Shown here one piece after another: positions 51,821 through 62,142 of a stretch of 64,000 nt of DNA; within the stretch, counting starts at the first letter, position 1, and each line of letters begins with the position of its first letter. A program made the translations under genes and the position numbers. Source of the stretch: Pyropia yezoensis. Its lineage: Eukaryota; Rhodophyta; Bangiophyceae; Bangiales; Bangiaceae. The notes beneath the pieces are model-generated. The model ran no database searches and was not told the DNA's origin. It saw only the letters and a list, made by a program, of their open reading frames with translations. The stretch lies in the NCBI GenBank assembly GCA_009829735.1, contig CM020620.1, positions 3,413,447 through 3,477,446 on the forward strand. The letters are read 5' to 3'.

Positions 51821-54190
51821 ATGTCGGACCCCCAGGTACCCGGGGGCGAGGACGACCTCCTGCTTGAGGAGGAGGAGGAGGTGATGGTGGACGACGTTCC
51901 CGTCTCTGCCACCGCCGCCGAGTGTTTCTTGGTGAGCTCGTCCAAAGACGAGGGCGACCGGGTGACCGTTCGCGTGGCTCCGGACGGTGCTCCGAGCGGT
52001 TTGTCGTCCGTGTGCAGCGGCACGACGGCTCCGTCGGGTGGCGGGCAACCGCGGGTAGCTGCTGCGTCTACCCCTACTCCTCCGGCGGCCCGGATGGCTC
52101 CTGTCGCCGGTGCCGGCGCGGCTCAACCTCAAGACGGCGTCGCCGGCGTGTCGGGCGGTTATGGCGGCACCCCGACCGGGACGGCGGGTTAAGACGGCGC
52201 GGGTGCCCGCCCGGGTGGTTCATCCGCGGCTGCGGGTGACGGGTCTACCCCTGCTGCCCCCGAGGTGCCCCCGTCGGGCTCGGGTGGCGGCGTTGCTCTG
52301 CCCGCGGTGCCGCGGGCGTCTGGTGGTCAAGGTGGATCTACACCGATGGCAGTGGACTCCGGTAGTTACTCCGGGCGGGCGCCCGCCCTTCTTCTTCCTC
52401 CTCGGCCCCGTGCACCTCCGGCACCGGTCCATCTGCCGGTGGGGCTTCCCCCGGCGCCCCCGATTCTTCCTGGTCCTGCCCGGGTTGCCCCGTTGGGTGG
52501 CGGCGTCGCCGTGGCGGCGGGTCAACCCGCCATGTCGATGTCCGACTTGGTGGCTCGGGTTCGCGGCCTGACTGTGCAAGAGTCAATGGAGTCCGATGGG
52601 CGGATGCGGGTGGACTTCCACCTGCCCCATCCCCGTGGAGAGTCCTCCCGGCGCGTCAAGGTGGACCCGAGTTGGGAGCGGGAGTTGGTGCGGCTGGTCA
52701 ACCAGCCGAACGCGGTGCGGGTGGAACACCATTGGATCCTGAGTCAGCCGGACGACCGGCATGCGCAGCTCTGGCGCACCCGGGTGGGACGGGGTGAGGT
52801 CTACCTCGACCCCGCCTTCGGGGTATGCGACCTGATTGCTCCCGCGTTGCCGCGAGAGGTTGACTTCCCGGCTAGTGCACGGGGGATTGCGGCGGCGGCG
52901 GAGCCGGTTGCGTTTGGGGAGACGGTGGGCGATACCGGTCGGTATCCCGACCTTGATTATTACCCGGGGGTATCCCAGTATCTGACGTTGACGGCTCCGT
53001 GCCCGCCCATGGCGGGGCTGAAGTCGGCGTCGAGCTGGCGACGCAACCATGGTGTCATGGCGGATGCGTTCCGCACCGATATAAAGTGTGCGTTGCACAC
53101 CGGTAACGGTCGCGCGCCGGTATACACTCCCGTGCGCCCGCCTCTGTGGCAGGAAGGGTGGGAGCCCGCCCCGGCTTTCCGGTTTGACACCGGCTCCCGT
53201 CCCCGATACTTCGGAAGTGTGTTGGCCTCCCGGCCTGTCCACCCGCTGCAGGGGACCTTCACCCTCGAGGTTACCCTCGGGCAGGCTTCCTCCTTCTTGC
53301 TGTCCGTCCGCCGGCAGGGGCGCCTGTTTCATCTTCCGACGGGTGTCCGTCGGCACATCGCGCAGTTGGGCGTGGACCTGATAGCCGCCAAGACCGGGTT
53401 GGCCCGGGAGTTCGAGGCCCTGCTGGCTGTTCGCGATGCCGTGAACTGGGCTGGGGTGTTGGCCCTTCCCCCGTACCGGGACCCGCAGGCTGGGGCTTCC
53501 CCCTTGCCTCGTCACTCGTTGCGTATCCGGCGTACTCAGCCGGGTGAGCCCAATTGCCATGGGTGGGCGTCCACCGAGGCTGTTGCTGACCTGGGTATTC
53601 CCATGGTTATCCATGACCCTCTTCAGGTCCTTGCCCCGTGGTTCGGTAACCCGATACCGGCGGCGGTTGGCCGTCATCCCCGAGAGTGGGGCTCTGCGGG
53701 TGGGGAGCGTGAGGTGTCCCGTCGTCGGGCGGAGCCCCGCCGGGGTTACGGTGGAGCCCCTTCGGTGGGGTCCTACCGGGCCTCATATCAGGCGCCACCG
53801 GCTCCGGTGGTGGCCGAGTCGGCTCCTCTGGCTCCTCTGGCTGCGCCAGTGTCCCCTCCCGCCCCTGTCATACAAGACGGGAGTCCCCGTCTCTGGTATG
53901 AGGGCGTTGACGCCCTTGTTGCCCGCGCAATGCGGGAGAGTCTCTCTGTTAGCTGGGGGGATATCCCCCCAGGTGCTGCGCTGGTTGGGTCAGCGCGTTG
54001 CTTCGGTGGCGTGCTTGACCACCTCCAGAGAGCTCTGGAGGACGTGGAGGCTGGCCGCAGCACCCTCGTTCAGCTATGCACCGAGGTAACTCGGGTGATT
54101 GACCGTCGTGAGATTGCCGACCGGTGGAGCACGGAGATATATGCGCTTACGCGTGAGTGGCCTCCCTCGGGCAGTGGGTCTACCCACTGA
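51821..54190 (+). pseudogene. Antisense gene of element D1, about 790 codons, one in-frame TAA
   Basis: ATG at 51821 begins MSDPQVPGGEDDLLLEEEEE, an acidic start like the other antisense proteins. A TAA at 52190-52192 interrupts the frame. It continues in frame from there for 665 codons to the stop at 54190. The second part has a Pro/Val-rich linker, SMSDLVARVRGLTVQ, a globular region with YLDPAFGVCDLI, YTPVRPPLWQEGW and SVRRQGRLFHLP (compare VQRRGMLWHLP in B), an Arg-rich stretch, and two helical segments (LQRALEDVEAGRSTLVQLC). Similarity to B and C is visible but weaker than between B and C. Function unknown. D2 is cut before this gene, so the TAA cannot be checked there. Confidence 0.7.
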
Positions 54191-54642
54191 GGAGTGCTAT
54201 TGTTTGTGAGGGAGAGGGCCCCGGTAACCCTTATGGTGGCCGGGTAGTAGTGAGTATGAACTCATCCCCCGCTGGGGCGTTTGCATAATACCATGCCTGC
54301 CATTGGGGAGTACCCCGTCCGACTTCTTCCGGTTGGTTCATGCTTGGGGAGGTCATCCTCCCTCACTTTGTGTCTTGGCTTGGGGAGGTCATCCTCCCGT
54401 GTAGGCCCCCTAGTTACTTCGACATTATCGAAGTTAGCCTTTACCTTTAAGTTAACTTATTAAGGTTCAGGTTTTACTTAGTCATCTAAGCTTGACTCTA
54501 CTTAGTTGCCTAAGCTTGGTTCGACTTAGAAACCTAAGTCTGACTTGACTTAGAAACCTAAGTCTGCCGTAACCATGTCACACCCTACTTAGCAGGTATA
54601 AGCCTCACCCCCCAACAGCCGAAGTCGGTGTCGGTTGGGTTG
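54191..54642. terminator. Hairpin cluster between convergent antisense gene and pol (D1)
   Basis: At least eight short inverted repeats in 220 bases: GGGAGG-TCAT-CCTCCC twice (54347-54362, 54383-54398), CTTCGA...TCGAAG (54417-54433), TAAGTTAACTTA (54448-54459) and four ACTTAG...CTAAG units (54476-54564), the last two being perfect GACTTAG-AAAC-CTAAGTC repeats 24 bases apart. The position between two converging stops suggests two-way transcript termination. Confidence 0.6.
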
Positions 54643-57600
54643 TTACAGTTGGTGTCGTCGCCTCATGTAAGGCATGAGGAGTTGGCGGGGTATATTCGCC
54701 GCTTGTTCCCAGGTGGGTGAGTCGTATCCGACCCACATAACCTTGACGTACCAGGGTCCTGGTAGGTCCGGGTCGGTGTGTCCGACCACGCTCTCTACTT
54801 GGTATGGAATCCCATCCGGTCCCACCGGGTCATCTGACCGGTGGGTTGTAAGAGCTTCATGTACCAACCCAGCCGGTACCGGCTGAGGCTGTTCCGGCTT
54901 CGGAGCAGGTGTCACATCGTTGAGGTTGATGCGTTGTATCTCCGTATCGGAGTGCAGGATGACAGAGTGATCATCTCTGTGTAAGATCTGGTACGGTCCC
55001 TTGACCGGTTGCATAAGCTTGTTCCCTCGGAACTTCTGGTGTCTGATATAGACCCAGTCACCTGTTACCAGGGTTGCGTTGCGCACCCGTAACCGGGCGT
55101 CGAAGTTCTTCTTGTATCGAAGTTGTGTTCTGTCAAGGGCACCCTTGAGCTTAGGAATCATCCACTATAGCTTGGCCCCGCTCGGGGTGTCGAGTCGAGA
55201 CAGCGCGTCTCCGAGGTGGTGGGTTGACCCAGCCTTATACACGGTGCGGTAGTCGTGCTCGGCCATCTTCAGCCTCCATCGGGCTAGCCTCCCATGGCTA
55301 TCGGAATCCTTGTCACCAAGGTTGAGGAGCCATCGTAGGGGTTCGTGGTCGGACCTCACGATGAACCTGGAGCCCTCCAGGTATGGACGGAGCAGTTGCA
55401 CTGCCCATATAACCCCGAGGCACTCACGCTCGGTGGCACTATAGTTACGCTCAGCCGGGTTGAGTGTCCGGCTGAAGTACCCTACCGGACGTAGGTCCGG
55501 GATAACGTTATCGGAACCGATCAACGTCTCTCCCTGTAACAGGGTGCATCCCACTTGTGTATCGCATGCATCGACATCGATGACGAAGGTACCCCGTCTG
55601 TGCGGTAACGCAAGGACGGGTGGGGATAGTAGGGCTCGCTTCAGCGACTCGAATGCCTCCTCTTCGCTAGGCGAAGGGGGTTGGAGTACCTTGGGCAAGG
55701 TACTGCTCGTAAGAACCGTTAACGGTTTAGCAATCCGAGCGAAGTCCTTGACGAACCGTCGGTATACGTTGCACATTCCCAGGAAGCTCTTGAGCTGCGT
55801 CTGGGTGTTAGGGATCCGGGCATCCCGGAGTGCCCGGGTATTGGCTTCGAGTACCCCTAGTTTACCAGGGGTTACCTGGTGGCCCAGATACTCGACCGTC
55901 TGTTGGAAGAAGGCGCACTTCTTCAGACGCAGGGTTACCCCGGCGTTCCGCAAGAGGGTGAGTACCTCGTCAACATGTTGCACATGGTCATCCATGTTAC
56001 GCGAGAAGACGATGACGTCATCGAGGTACACTAGGCAGTTACGCCACTTCACCCCCGACAGTATAATGTCGATAGCCCGCTGGAATGTAGCGGGGGCGTT
56101 GGACAATCCGAAGGGCATCCTTAGGAACTCGTACACTCCACTGTGACAGACGAATGCCGTCTTGGGGATATCCTCGTCCGCCACCGGGATCTGCCAGTAT
56201 CCGGCAGTCGATGGTGGTAAACACCGTAGCTTCCCCCAGGGAGTCGATGCATTCATCCATCCTTGGTAAAGGGTATGTGTCCTTCTTGGTAACCAAGTTG
56301 AGGCGTCGATAATCGATGCAAAACCGAGGGGTTTGATCCTTCTTCGGTACGATAACGACTGGGGCACCCCACTCCGACATCGAAGGTCGTATCACCTTCG
56401 CTTCACTCATCCTCTTCACTTCTCCATCAACGATCTCTCGTTGCATAGGTCCCGCTCGGTGCGGTTGCGACCGGGCGGGGCGTGCGCCTGGTACCAGGTC
56501 TATACGATGTTGGGTTGCCCCAATGGTACCCAAGGCCCCGCCTGTCCACATGACGTCGTGCTTTCTTAGCATCCGTCGTACCCCTTCGGCTACCGGAGGG
56601 GGAAGGTGGTCGAGGTCAGCCTCGGCCAGAGCCTGCGATGCTTCTTGGTCCTTTGGCGGCATGTCCACCGAAGGCGCCGATGGGTCAGGCTTCCCGTCAT
56701 CGGGTTGCTGTCGCTCGGTGGTCTTGGCGACCGCCAGCACCTCAAGTGGTTCCACTTGACCTTCCTTGTCAGGGGTAAGGATATCTCCTTCGTAGAGTTC
56801 GGCAATCCCGAGGATAGTTCCCTTCGGGAGGGTGACTGCCTTACGGCGATAGTTCGCCATCACTAAGAGGGACGACCCTTCTGATGGGAGGTCTATGAGA
56901 CCGTTGGCCATGGTCAACCCATGGCGCTTGTACGTCCGCAAGTTGGACTTGACTCTGCAGATGCCTGCGAGGTCACAGTTAACCGGGAGGACTGTCTCCG
57001 ACAACGGCTCAAAGCGAGTTCGCTTGGCCAACCGAAGTGTCTTCGGCTCGACGCTTGCGTACACCTCAGCCACGTTAACATGGCTCCCTTGTAGCGTCAG
57101 GTCCCTGACGATAGCCGTATGTCCTCGCTTCGTCCCGTCAGCTTCTTGAAGCTCGACGGTCCTCCGGCCTGGCTGGATTGCATCCACGTGAACGTTGATG
57201 AAGGTGCACCCTAATATGCAGGGCACCGATAGGGTCCTACACACCCGGAAGTCGAGTTCCGTGGTGAGTTCCCCGATGGTAACCCGCAGCGACATCGCTG
57301 CGGTCGTACGAATGAGGCGACCATTCGCGTCCTTGATGGTGGGTCCCCGAGTCACTCTGACTCGCGGAAGCCACTTGTCCGGGAGGGTATCCTTCCGGAT
57401 AAGGTTGGGTCCAGCCCCTGTATCCAGTATAGGGTAGTACGATCGGGTCGACTGGGGGTCAACCCCCAGTGTGGCTGATACCTTGATGTTCTCCAAGGTG
57501 AACAGCACGTGGCCTACACCGATAACCGGTGTAACTCGGGCATCCTGAACAGGGCCCTTGTCTGGTTCCATGTGACGGGGCTTCCCGTCCTCTCCTCCCG

Positions 57601-57760
57601 TTATCGGGAGGTTCTCATCATTCCCCTGACTCCGTGTCGTCGGGGCCGGAAGGTGTACCCGGGGATTGATGCGGCGCCGGCTCAAGCGCGCTCGCCGTGG
57701 GGCTTTCCCCGCGGTACTCCGGGGTGGCTTGCTTGGGTTACCCCAGCGCCCCTCGGTCAT
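54643..57760 (-). pseudogene. pol: Element D1 pol: frameshift in RT and deletion of integrase
   Basis: First ATG at 57760, in the -1 frame to gag. Protease PILDTGAGPNLIRKD, a long linker, then RT start (FCIDYRRLN, PLPRMDECID). One extra C near 56201 shifts the frame. The next frame carries the rest of RT (YLDDVIVFSRN near 56025) and RNase H (IDVDACDTQVGC, VRSDHEPLRWLL) and ends LGDALSRLDTPSGAKL at 55165. Only a few bases later, at 55161, the text resumes at the region after the integrase core (MIPKLKGALDRTQLRYKKNF) and runs through the chromodomain-like end (VKVMWVGYDSPTWEQ). About 400 codons, with the zinc finger and the whole DDE core present in B and C, are missing. Confidence 0.9.
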
Positions 57761-57768
57761 CCTTCCTC

Positions 57769-59952
57769 TTACTCGTTTCCCGCCCTTGGTCGGGTGCTGT
57801 CCGCCGGGACATCCGGCTGAGGAGGTGCCTCCTCGACGGCCATTACTCCACCTGGAGCTGGCTGCCTACCGGGTGCGGGTCCGGGTGCTCTGGTAGGATA
57901 CCCCCCGGTGGATGCCTTGCGTTGCACCGCTGCCCGCCGAGACTCCTCGGGGATGAGTGGGCAGGAAGACACCCAGTGCGGGGGATCCCCACACAACATG
58001 CATCCGGACGTACCGGTCCCCCCTTGAGTTCGCATCGGGGTAGCCCCGTAGCTGCGGTTGCCTCCCTCTGGCGCCCGAGTGCCTGCTCCTTGGTAGGCCT
58101 TGGGTCCTTGGGTCAACCGGAACATGGACTCCCCCAACCGGTTGGGTCGGCCCGCAATCTGCGGAGGTGCCTCCGTGCGCACCGCCCATGTTGGCAAGGG
58201 TTGGTGAGGGTTACCCGTCACTGGGGAGTACCCCGTAGTCCGTACGTACGGGACGCGACGTCCCGTGCCTTCGCTGACCTGGAACTGGGTCCCCGCCGGA
58301 GCGATGTACGCTACCGTACCTTGCTCATCAATCACCGGCGTAGCCGGTAACAGCAGGTGGCCCTGCTGGTCAACCAGTGGTTCCTCCTCGCCCGTGGGGG
58401 CGTACTCGGTAGCCACCAGTACCGGTGCGGCCTTCCGTTCCATCTTGTCTTGCCTCGGTACCGGGGTAAGATTGAGCTTGCTCCCCTCACCCGTGGGCTT
58501 TGAGGCCAGAGCACACTCCGGGTGAAGCACCCGGTAGGCGTCCCCCAGGGACTTGCACGTATGCATCAGTCGACTGAAGTTCGTCCGTGCCGTGTTGGCG
58601 CCCCGTGCGGATATCCGCACGTAGTTGGGTACTCCTGCGAACAGGATGGCCCGTAGCTCCCCTTCGCCGAGGAGCTTCCCCAGCTCGTAGTCGAGCTCTT
58701 GAATCCGTCGTCCGAACATCTCCTCATCGTCCCAGCTCTGGGCGGTGGCAGTGCGCAGGGCCCGGTAGTGGTCCTCGCACTTGTCCTCACTGAGGTAACT
58801 GCTCAGCAGCTCCTTGAGAATCCCACGGTAATCCATGGGGGTGGCCGCAACCCTCATTCCCGGCATCGGGGATGCCTGGCGAAGGATGCCTCGCACCCGT
58901 TCATCAACAAAGAACGGGAGGATCTCCAGGGCCAGCCCCTCGTTAACGAGGGCCTTGTTCGCGGCTGCCTTGAAGCTAGTCAAGAAGCCGATGACTGCCA
59001 ACGGGCGTCCGTTCGGCCCCCCGAACATAGGGACTCCCTTCATAAGGGTCTTCATAGAGCGGATCGCCCGATGCGACGTAATACGCATCGATTCCGATAC
59101 GGTGGTAGAGCGGTCCTCCAAACGATAACGTTCCGGAGTAAGAACCGACCGGAAGACCTCGTTGACGATCTCCGTATCAGCGTCCTGGATATCCAGTCGC
59201 TTAGCCAGTTGATGAGCAAACTCATCGGACTCCATCAGCTTCAGTAGGCTCGCAGTTACCTGCGCGGTCATGGCTTCCACCACTGAAGATGGTACTTCAG
59301 GCGTCGGCACCTCGTGAACCCGAGTTGCCTGGCCTCCTTCGTCGTGGGGATACTGTGAGAGGGTACCCCCTCCCCCAATAACCGACTGTCCACCGGCGTA
59401 AGTATCCGCCGGGTCGTGTCCGCGGAGTCCGCTTCGGGTGCTCCGAGCGTATCGCTCCGTGTGACTCCGTTCCAACTCTGCCGACGAGTCGGATCCATAC
59501 CCCATTGTGTCCGGGGGCTGTCCGGGAGTTGCTGCGCCGGGGTCGACCCCGGTGGACTCCGAAAGTAGTCCGGCCGGTTCGAACCGTACCGGTGTGGGAG
59601 GAACACGACGGGGTCCCGTCGTGTGGCGTGTTGACATCAACACAGCCATTGCGTCCTCCGTCCGCTCTTGACGAGCGTCGAGTCCGGAAAACCGGGCCTC
59701 GATGCGGGCCTATGATGCCGTCAGGGAATCCCCTGGTGAAAGAGGCGGCAAAGTGCGGTCGGTCGATGACAGTTGAGGCGGGCCCCCGCCTCCTGCCGTC
59801 CGAGCCGTGCCAAACGTCGATCCGGCACCGGAAAGCATTGGCGTCTCAATGTTGTCGATCGGGTTCCCGATCCCGGTTCCCGTAGTCACCTCCGGAGTCG
59901 GCGTCGACGCCGATCCGTCATCTTGAACGTTCCCCGTCTCTTGGGTAGACAT
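57769..59952 (-). pseudogene. gag: Element D1 gag with in-frame TAG
   Basis: ATG at 59952. TAG at 59712-59710 after 80 codons, then open to the TAA at 57771-57769. Domains: low-complexity leader, helix (RIEARFSGLDARQERTED), capsid-like core (LAVIGFLTSFKAAANKAL, WDDEEMFGRRIQELDYELG), a Pro-rich region and a CCHC knuckle CMLCGDPPHWVSSC. Downstream of the TAG a possible internal ATG lies at 59649. The TAG is shared with D2. Confidence 0.85.
57775..57781 (-). promoter_or_regulatory. -1 frameshift site GGGAAAC (D1)
   Basis: Phased G GGA AAC, one codon before the gag stop. The -1 frame is open into pol, whose own first ATG is 8 bases after the gag stop. The same heptamer directs gag-pro or gag-pol shifting in several known retroviruses. 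Confidence 0.75.
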
Positions 59953-60158
59953 AGTCACAATCAGTCAACCGACGTAACAATCACCACGAATAAGAGAGCG
60001 AGGGGGTAGATTGGGGAGAGTAACAGTAGATCACAGTCAAAGGTAAAAACTCAACACAATCGATCAGGTCGCAACACCACGAGTACAAGAAAAGGACCGG
60101 ATCCCTATCCGTGTGCCAGGGCCGAAGACGGCGTCACCACAAGGGTGACGGAAACCCG

Positions 60159-60176
60159 TCCCCTGCTGCTTTACCA
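60159..60176 (-). promoter_or_regulatory. Element D1 primer binding site
   Basis: Read on the reverse strand, TGGTAAAGCAGCAGGGGA, one base inside the LTR, identical to D2. Confidence 0.8.
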
Positions 60177-60177
60177 A

Positions 60178-60540
60178 TGTAGCACAATAGGAATCCGTCG
60201 CACGTCCACTCTCAGGGAACACTCACCAAGGGGGATCGGCACCAACGTCACAGGGAGGCCAAGGTTGCTGTCCTTGGAGCGCAAGCCACGGGACCAAGAT
60301 GGGAGCCCAAATGGGAAGGGTTTGTTGTTCTGCCTTGGCCGGCGGTGGATTCGCCGCCGGCCCCCTCGTTATAAACCCTCGGAGACACTACTAACTACCC
60401 TCCACCCCAAGATGCAAGTCCCTCTGGTCATACGTAACTTGTAGATACCGTGACCAGTACGGACTCTCAAATTGAAAGCCAAGGATTAGAAGTAGCCCCC
60501 CTTGCATTAGGGTCACAATACGGCCAACCATATTGCTACA
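60178..60540 (-). repeat. Element D1 5' LTR
   Basis: Forward TGTAGCACAATAGG...GCTACA, followed by GCTCC. TTATAAA at 60369-60375 is the TATA-like box on the reverse strand, with the GC hairpin next to it, as in D2. Confidence 0.95.
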
Positions 60541-60545
60541 GCTCC

Positions 60546-60741
60546 TCTACCCGTGATCGCCTCGCACGGTCACCCTCCTGTCGCCATGGAAGCGGCGCTT
60601 GCGCCTCCCGAGGGCTGGTATGCCCGCTCCCTCGCAGCCAGGGCAGCGACTACAAGTGCTCTTGAACATCAATCTCTTTGCCATGACATCGCCGCGCACG
60701 TCTGGAAGGACCGCGCAGCTCTTCTTGAGCCTTACTTGTAG
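60546..60741 (+). pseudogene. PIF/Harbinger transposase, C-terminal part (arm 2)
   Basis: Continues the frame of 49433-50874 once D1 and one copy of GCTCC are removed: about 65 codons ending HDIAAHVWKDRAALLEPYL and a stop. Nearly identical to the reverse-strand fragment at 18698-18893. Confidence 0.85.
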
Positions 60742-62142
60742 GCCATCTAAAGGTTTTTTTTTTTCCTGCTTGCGTTGGGCAGCAAGCAGGTTTTTTTTTC
60801 CTATACTATTGCTCTTACTTGAGAGATGTCATGTTGGGTCAGCCGCCAAGTCCTGACCACCCCGGCGGTGTCAGCTCGGTGGTGTCCCCACCAACGACAC
60901 AGCCCCCGTCGCCGCCGCGGCGGCTGCCCCCACCGCCGCCGCCGTCGGTGGTCGGCGGTCGGCCCGCGTCGCCGCCGCGGGAGCCAGTCCCATTGACGGC
61001 GGCGGAGGCGGGGGCAGCTGCCCAGGCCGCCGCCGCGGGAGCTCCCGCGGCGCTGGCGGCCATGGCGGTGGCCGCCGCAACGGCGGCGGCGGCGGCGGCG
61101 CGCCGAGCAACAGCCACCGACCCGCGGCTGCACAGGGGGCGAGGGGGGGGGGGGGGGGACGCGCGAAGTCACCGCGGGGCTGGTGGGTTGGCTGCCGCTG
61201 CTGCGACAGCGGCTGCAGCCGCCGCCGCCGCCGCAGCGGAGGCCTCTGCGGCGGGCGGCGGCAGCGGAGGTGGCGGTAGCGACGGCGGGGGCGGCGGCCG
61301 CACCCTCTGCCCCACACCTGGTGGTGCCGCAGCCGCCACGGCCGCCGCTGCCGCCGCTTCCGCCAAGGCCGTCCCCGCCGCCGCCGACGGGGAGCGTGCA
61401 CACACTGCCGCCCGTGGTCGCCGCGTCGTGGTCGCGGCCGCCCAACGAGACGAGCACGTCTACTTCGTGGGCAGGGGGGGTGCTCGCCGACGCGTGGCTT
61501 GGCGACCGCCGCGAGCAGTCGCCGGCGTGTTATAAAGGGGGGCGGGGGGGACCCCGTCGTCCCTTGGGGGGGTGGGCGGGAGGGACGCCGGCGGCAGCAT
61601 CGATCAGGACCTGATGGTGGGTGGCAGCCCAATCGCCGCTAGCGCCGCCCAGACGGCCCCCACCGCCCACGTCGACGGCGGCCGCTCGGCGGCGGCGGCG
61701 ACGGCGCCGTTTGAGGCGACGGCCCCCCCTCACCCTCCCGGCGGCGCCCTCCGGGCACGGGCAGGGACGGTGACGAGTCGGGGGGCGGGGGGCGGGATGC
61801 CCCCCCCCCCCTCCTCCCTTCTCCGCAGCCCTTTCAGCACCCCCACTCGCCCCCCCCCCTGCTTGGCTCTGCCAACGCCACCGTCGCCGCCGCCGCCACC
61901 GCCAGGGTCGCTGCGCCCGCCGACGCAGACGCCGACAGGGAGGCGACCACGACGGTGGGGAGGCTCGACGACAGCGGCGGCGACGTGGATGGCGACGTGG
62001 ACGGCGGCGTGGACGGCGGCGGCAAAGGAAAAAGACTTCTTCTGGAAGAGCCTGGAAAAAACCTCCGCCACTTCACGCACACACCACAGAAAAACACACA
62101 CAGAAAAAGATGCAACAGAGGTACAAACAACAACTAACGCCC
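60742..62142. other. GC-rich intergenic region, inverted copy of 17297-18697
   Basis: Same trinucleotide-rich sequence in inverse orientation, with the A-flanked hairpin (here as T runs) at its left edge. No gene seen. Confidence 0.6.

Larger units (their letters stand above)
50875..60540 (-). mobile_element. Element D1: complete Ty3/Gypsy element, integrase core deleted
   Basis: 9666 bases, LTRs of 363 bases (50875-51237 and 60178-60540) with about three differences, target duplication GCTCC at 50870-50874 and 60541-60545, inserted in the transposase coding region. Gag-pol is on the reverse strand and the antisense gene is on the forward strand. Pol lacks the integrase catalytic region, so the copy is non-autonomous. 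Confidence 0.96.

Noticed and set aside
8790-59712. Reassignment of TAG to an amino acid in this genome
   Set aside because: TAG interruptions are frequent here, but TAA also breaks frames (24617, 22409, 49781, 52190) and TAG is used next to normal gene ends; simple decay explains most of them.
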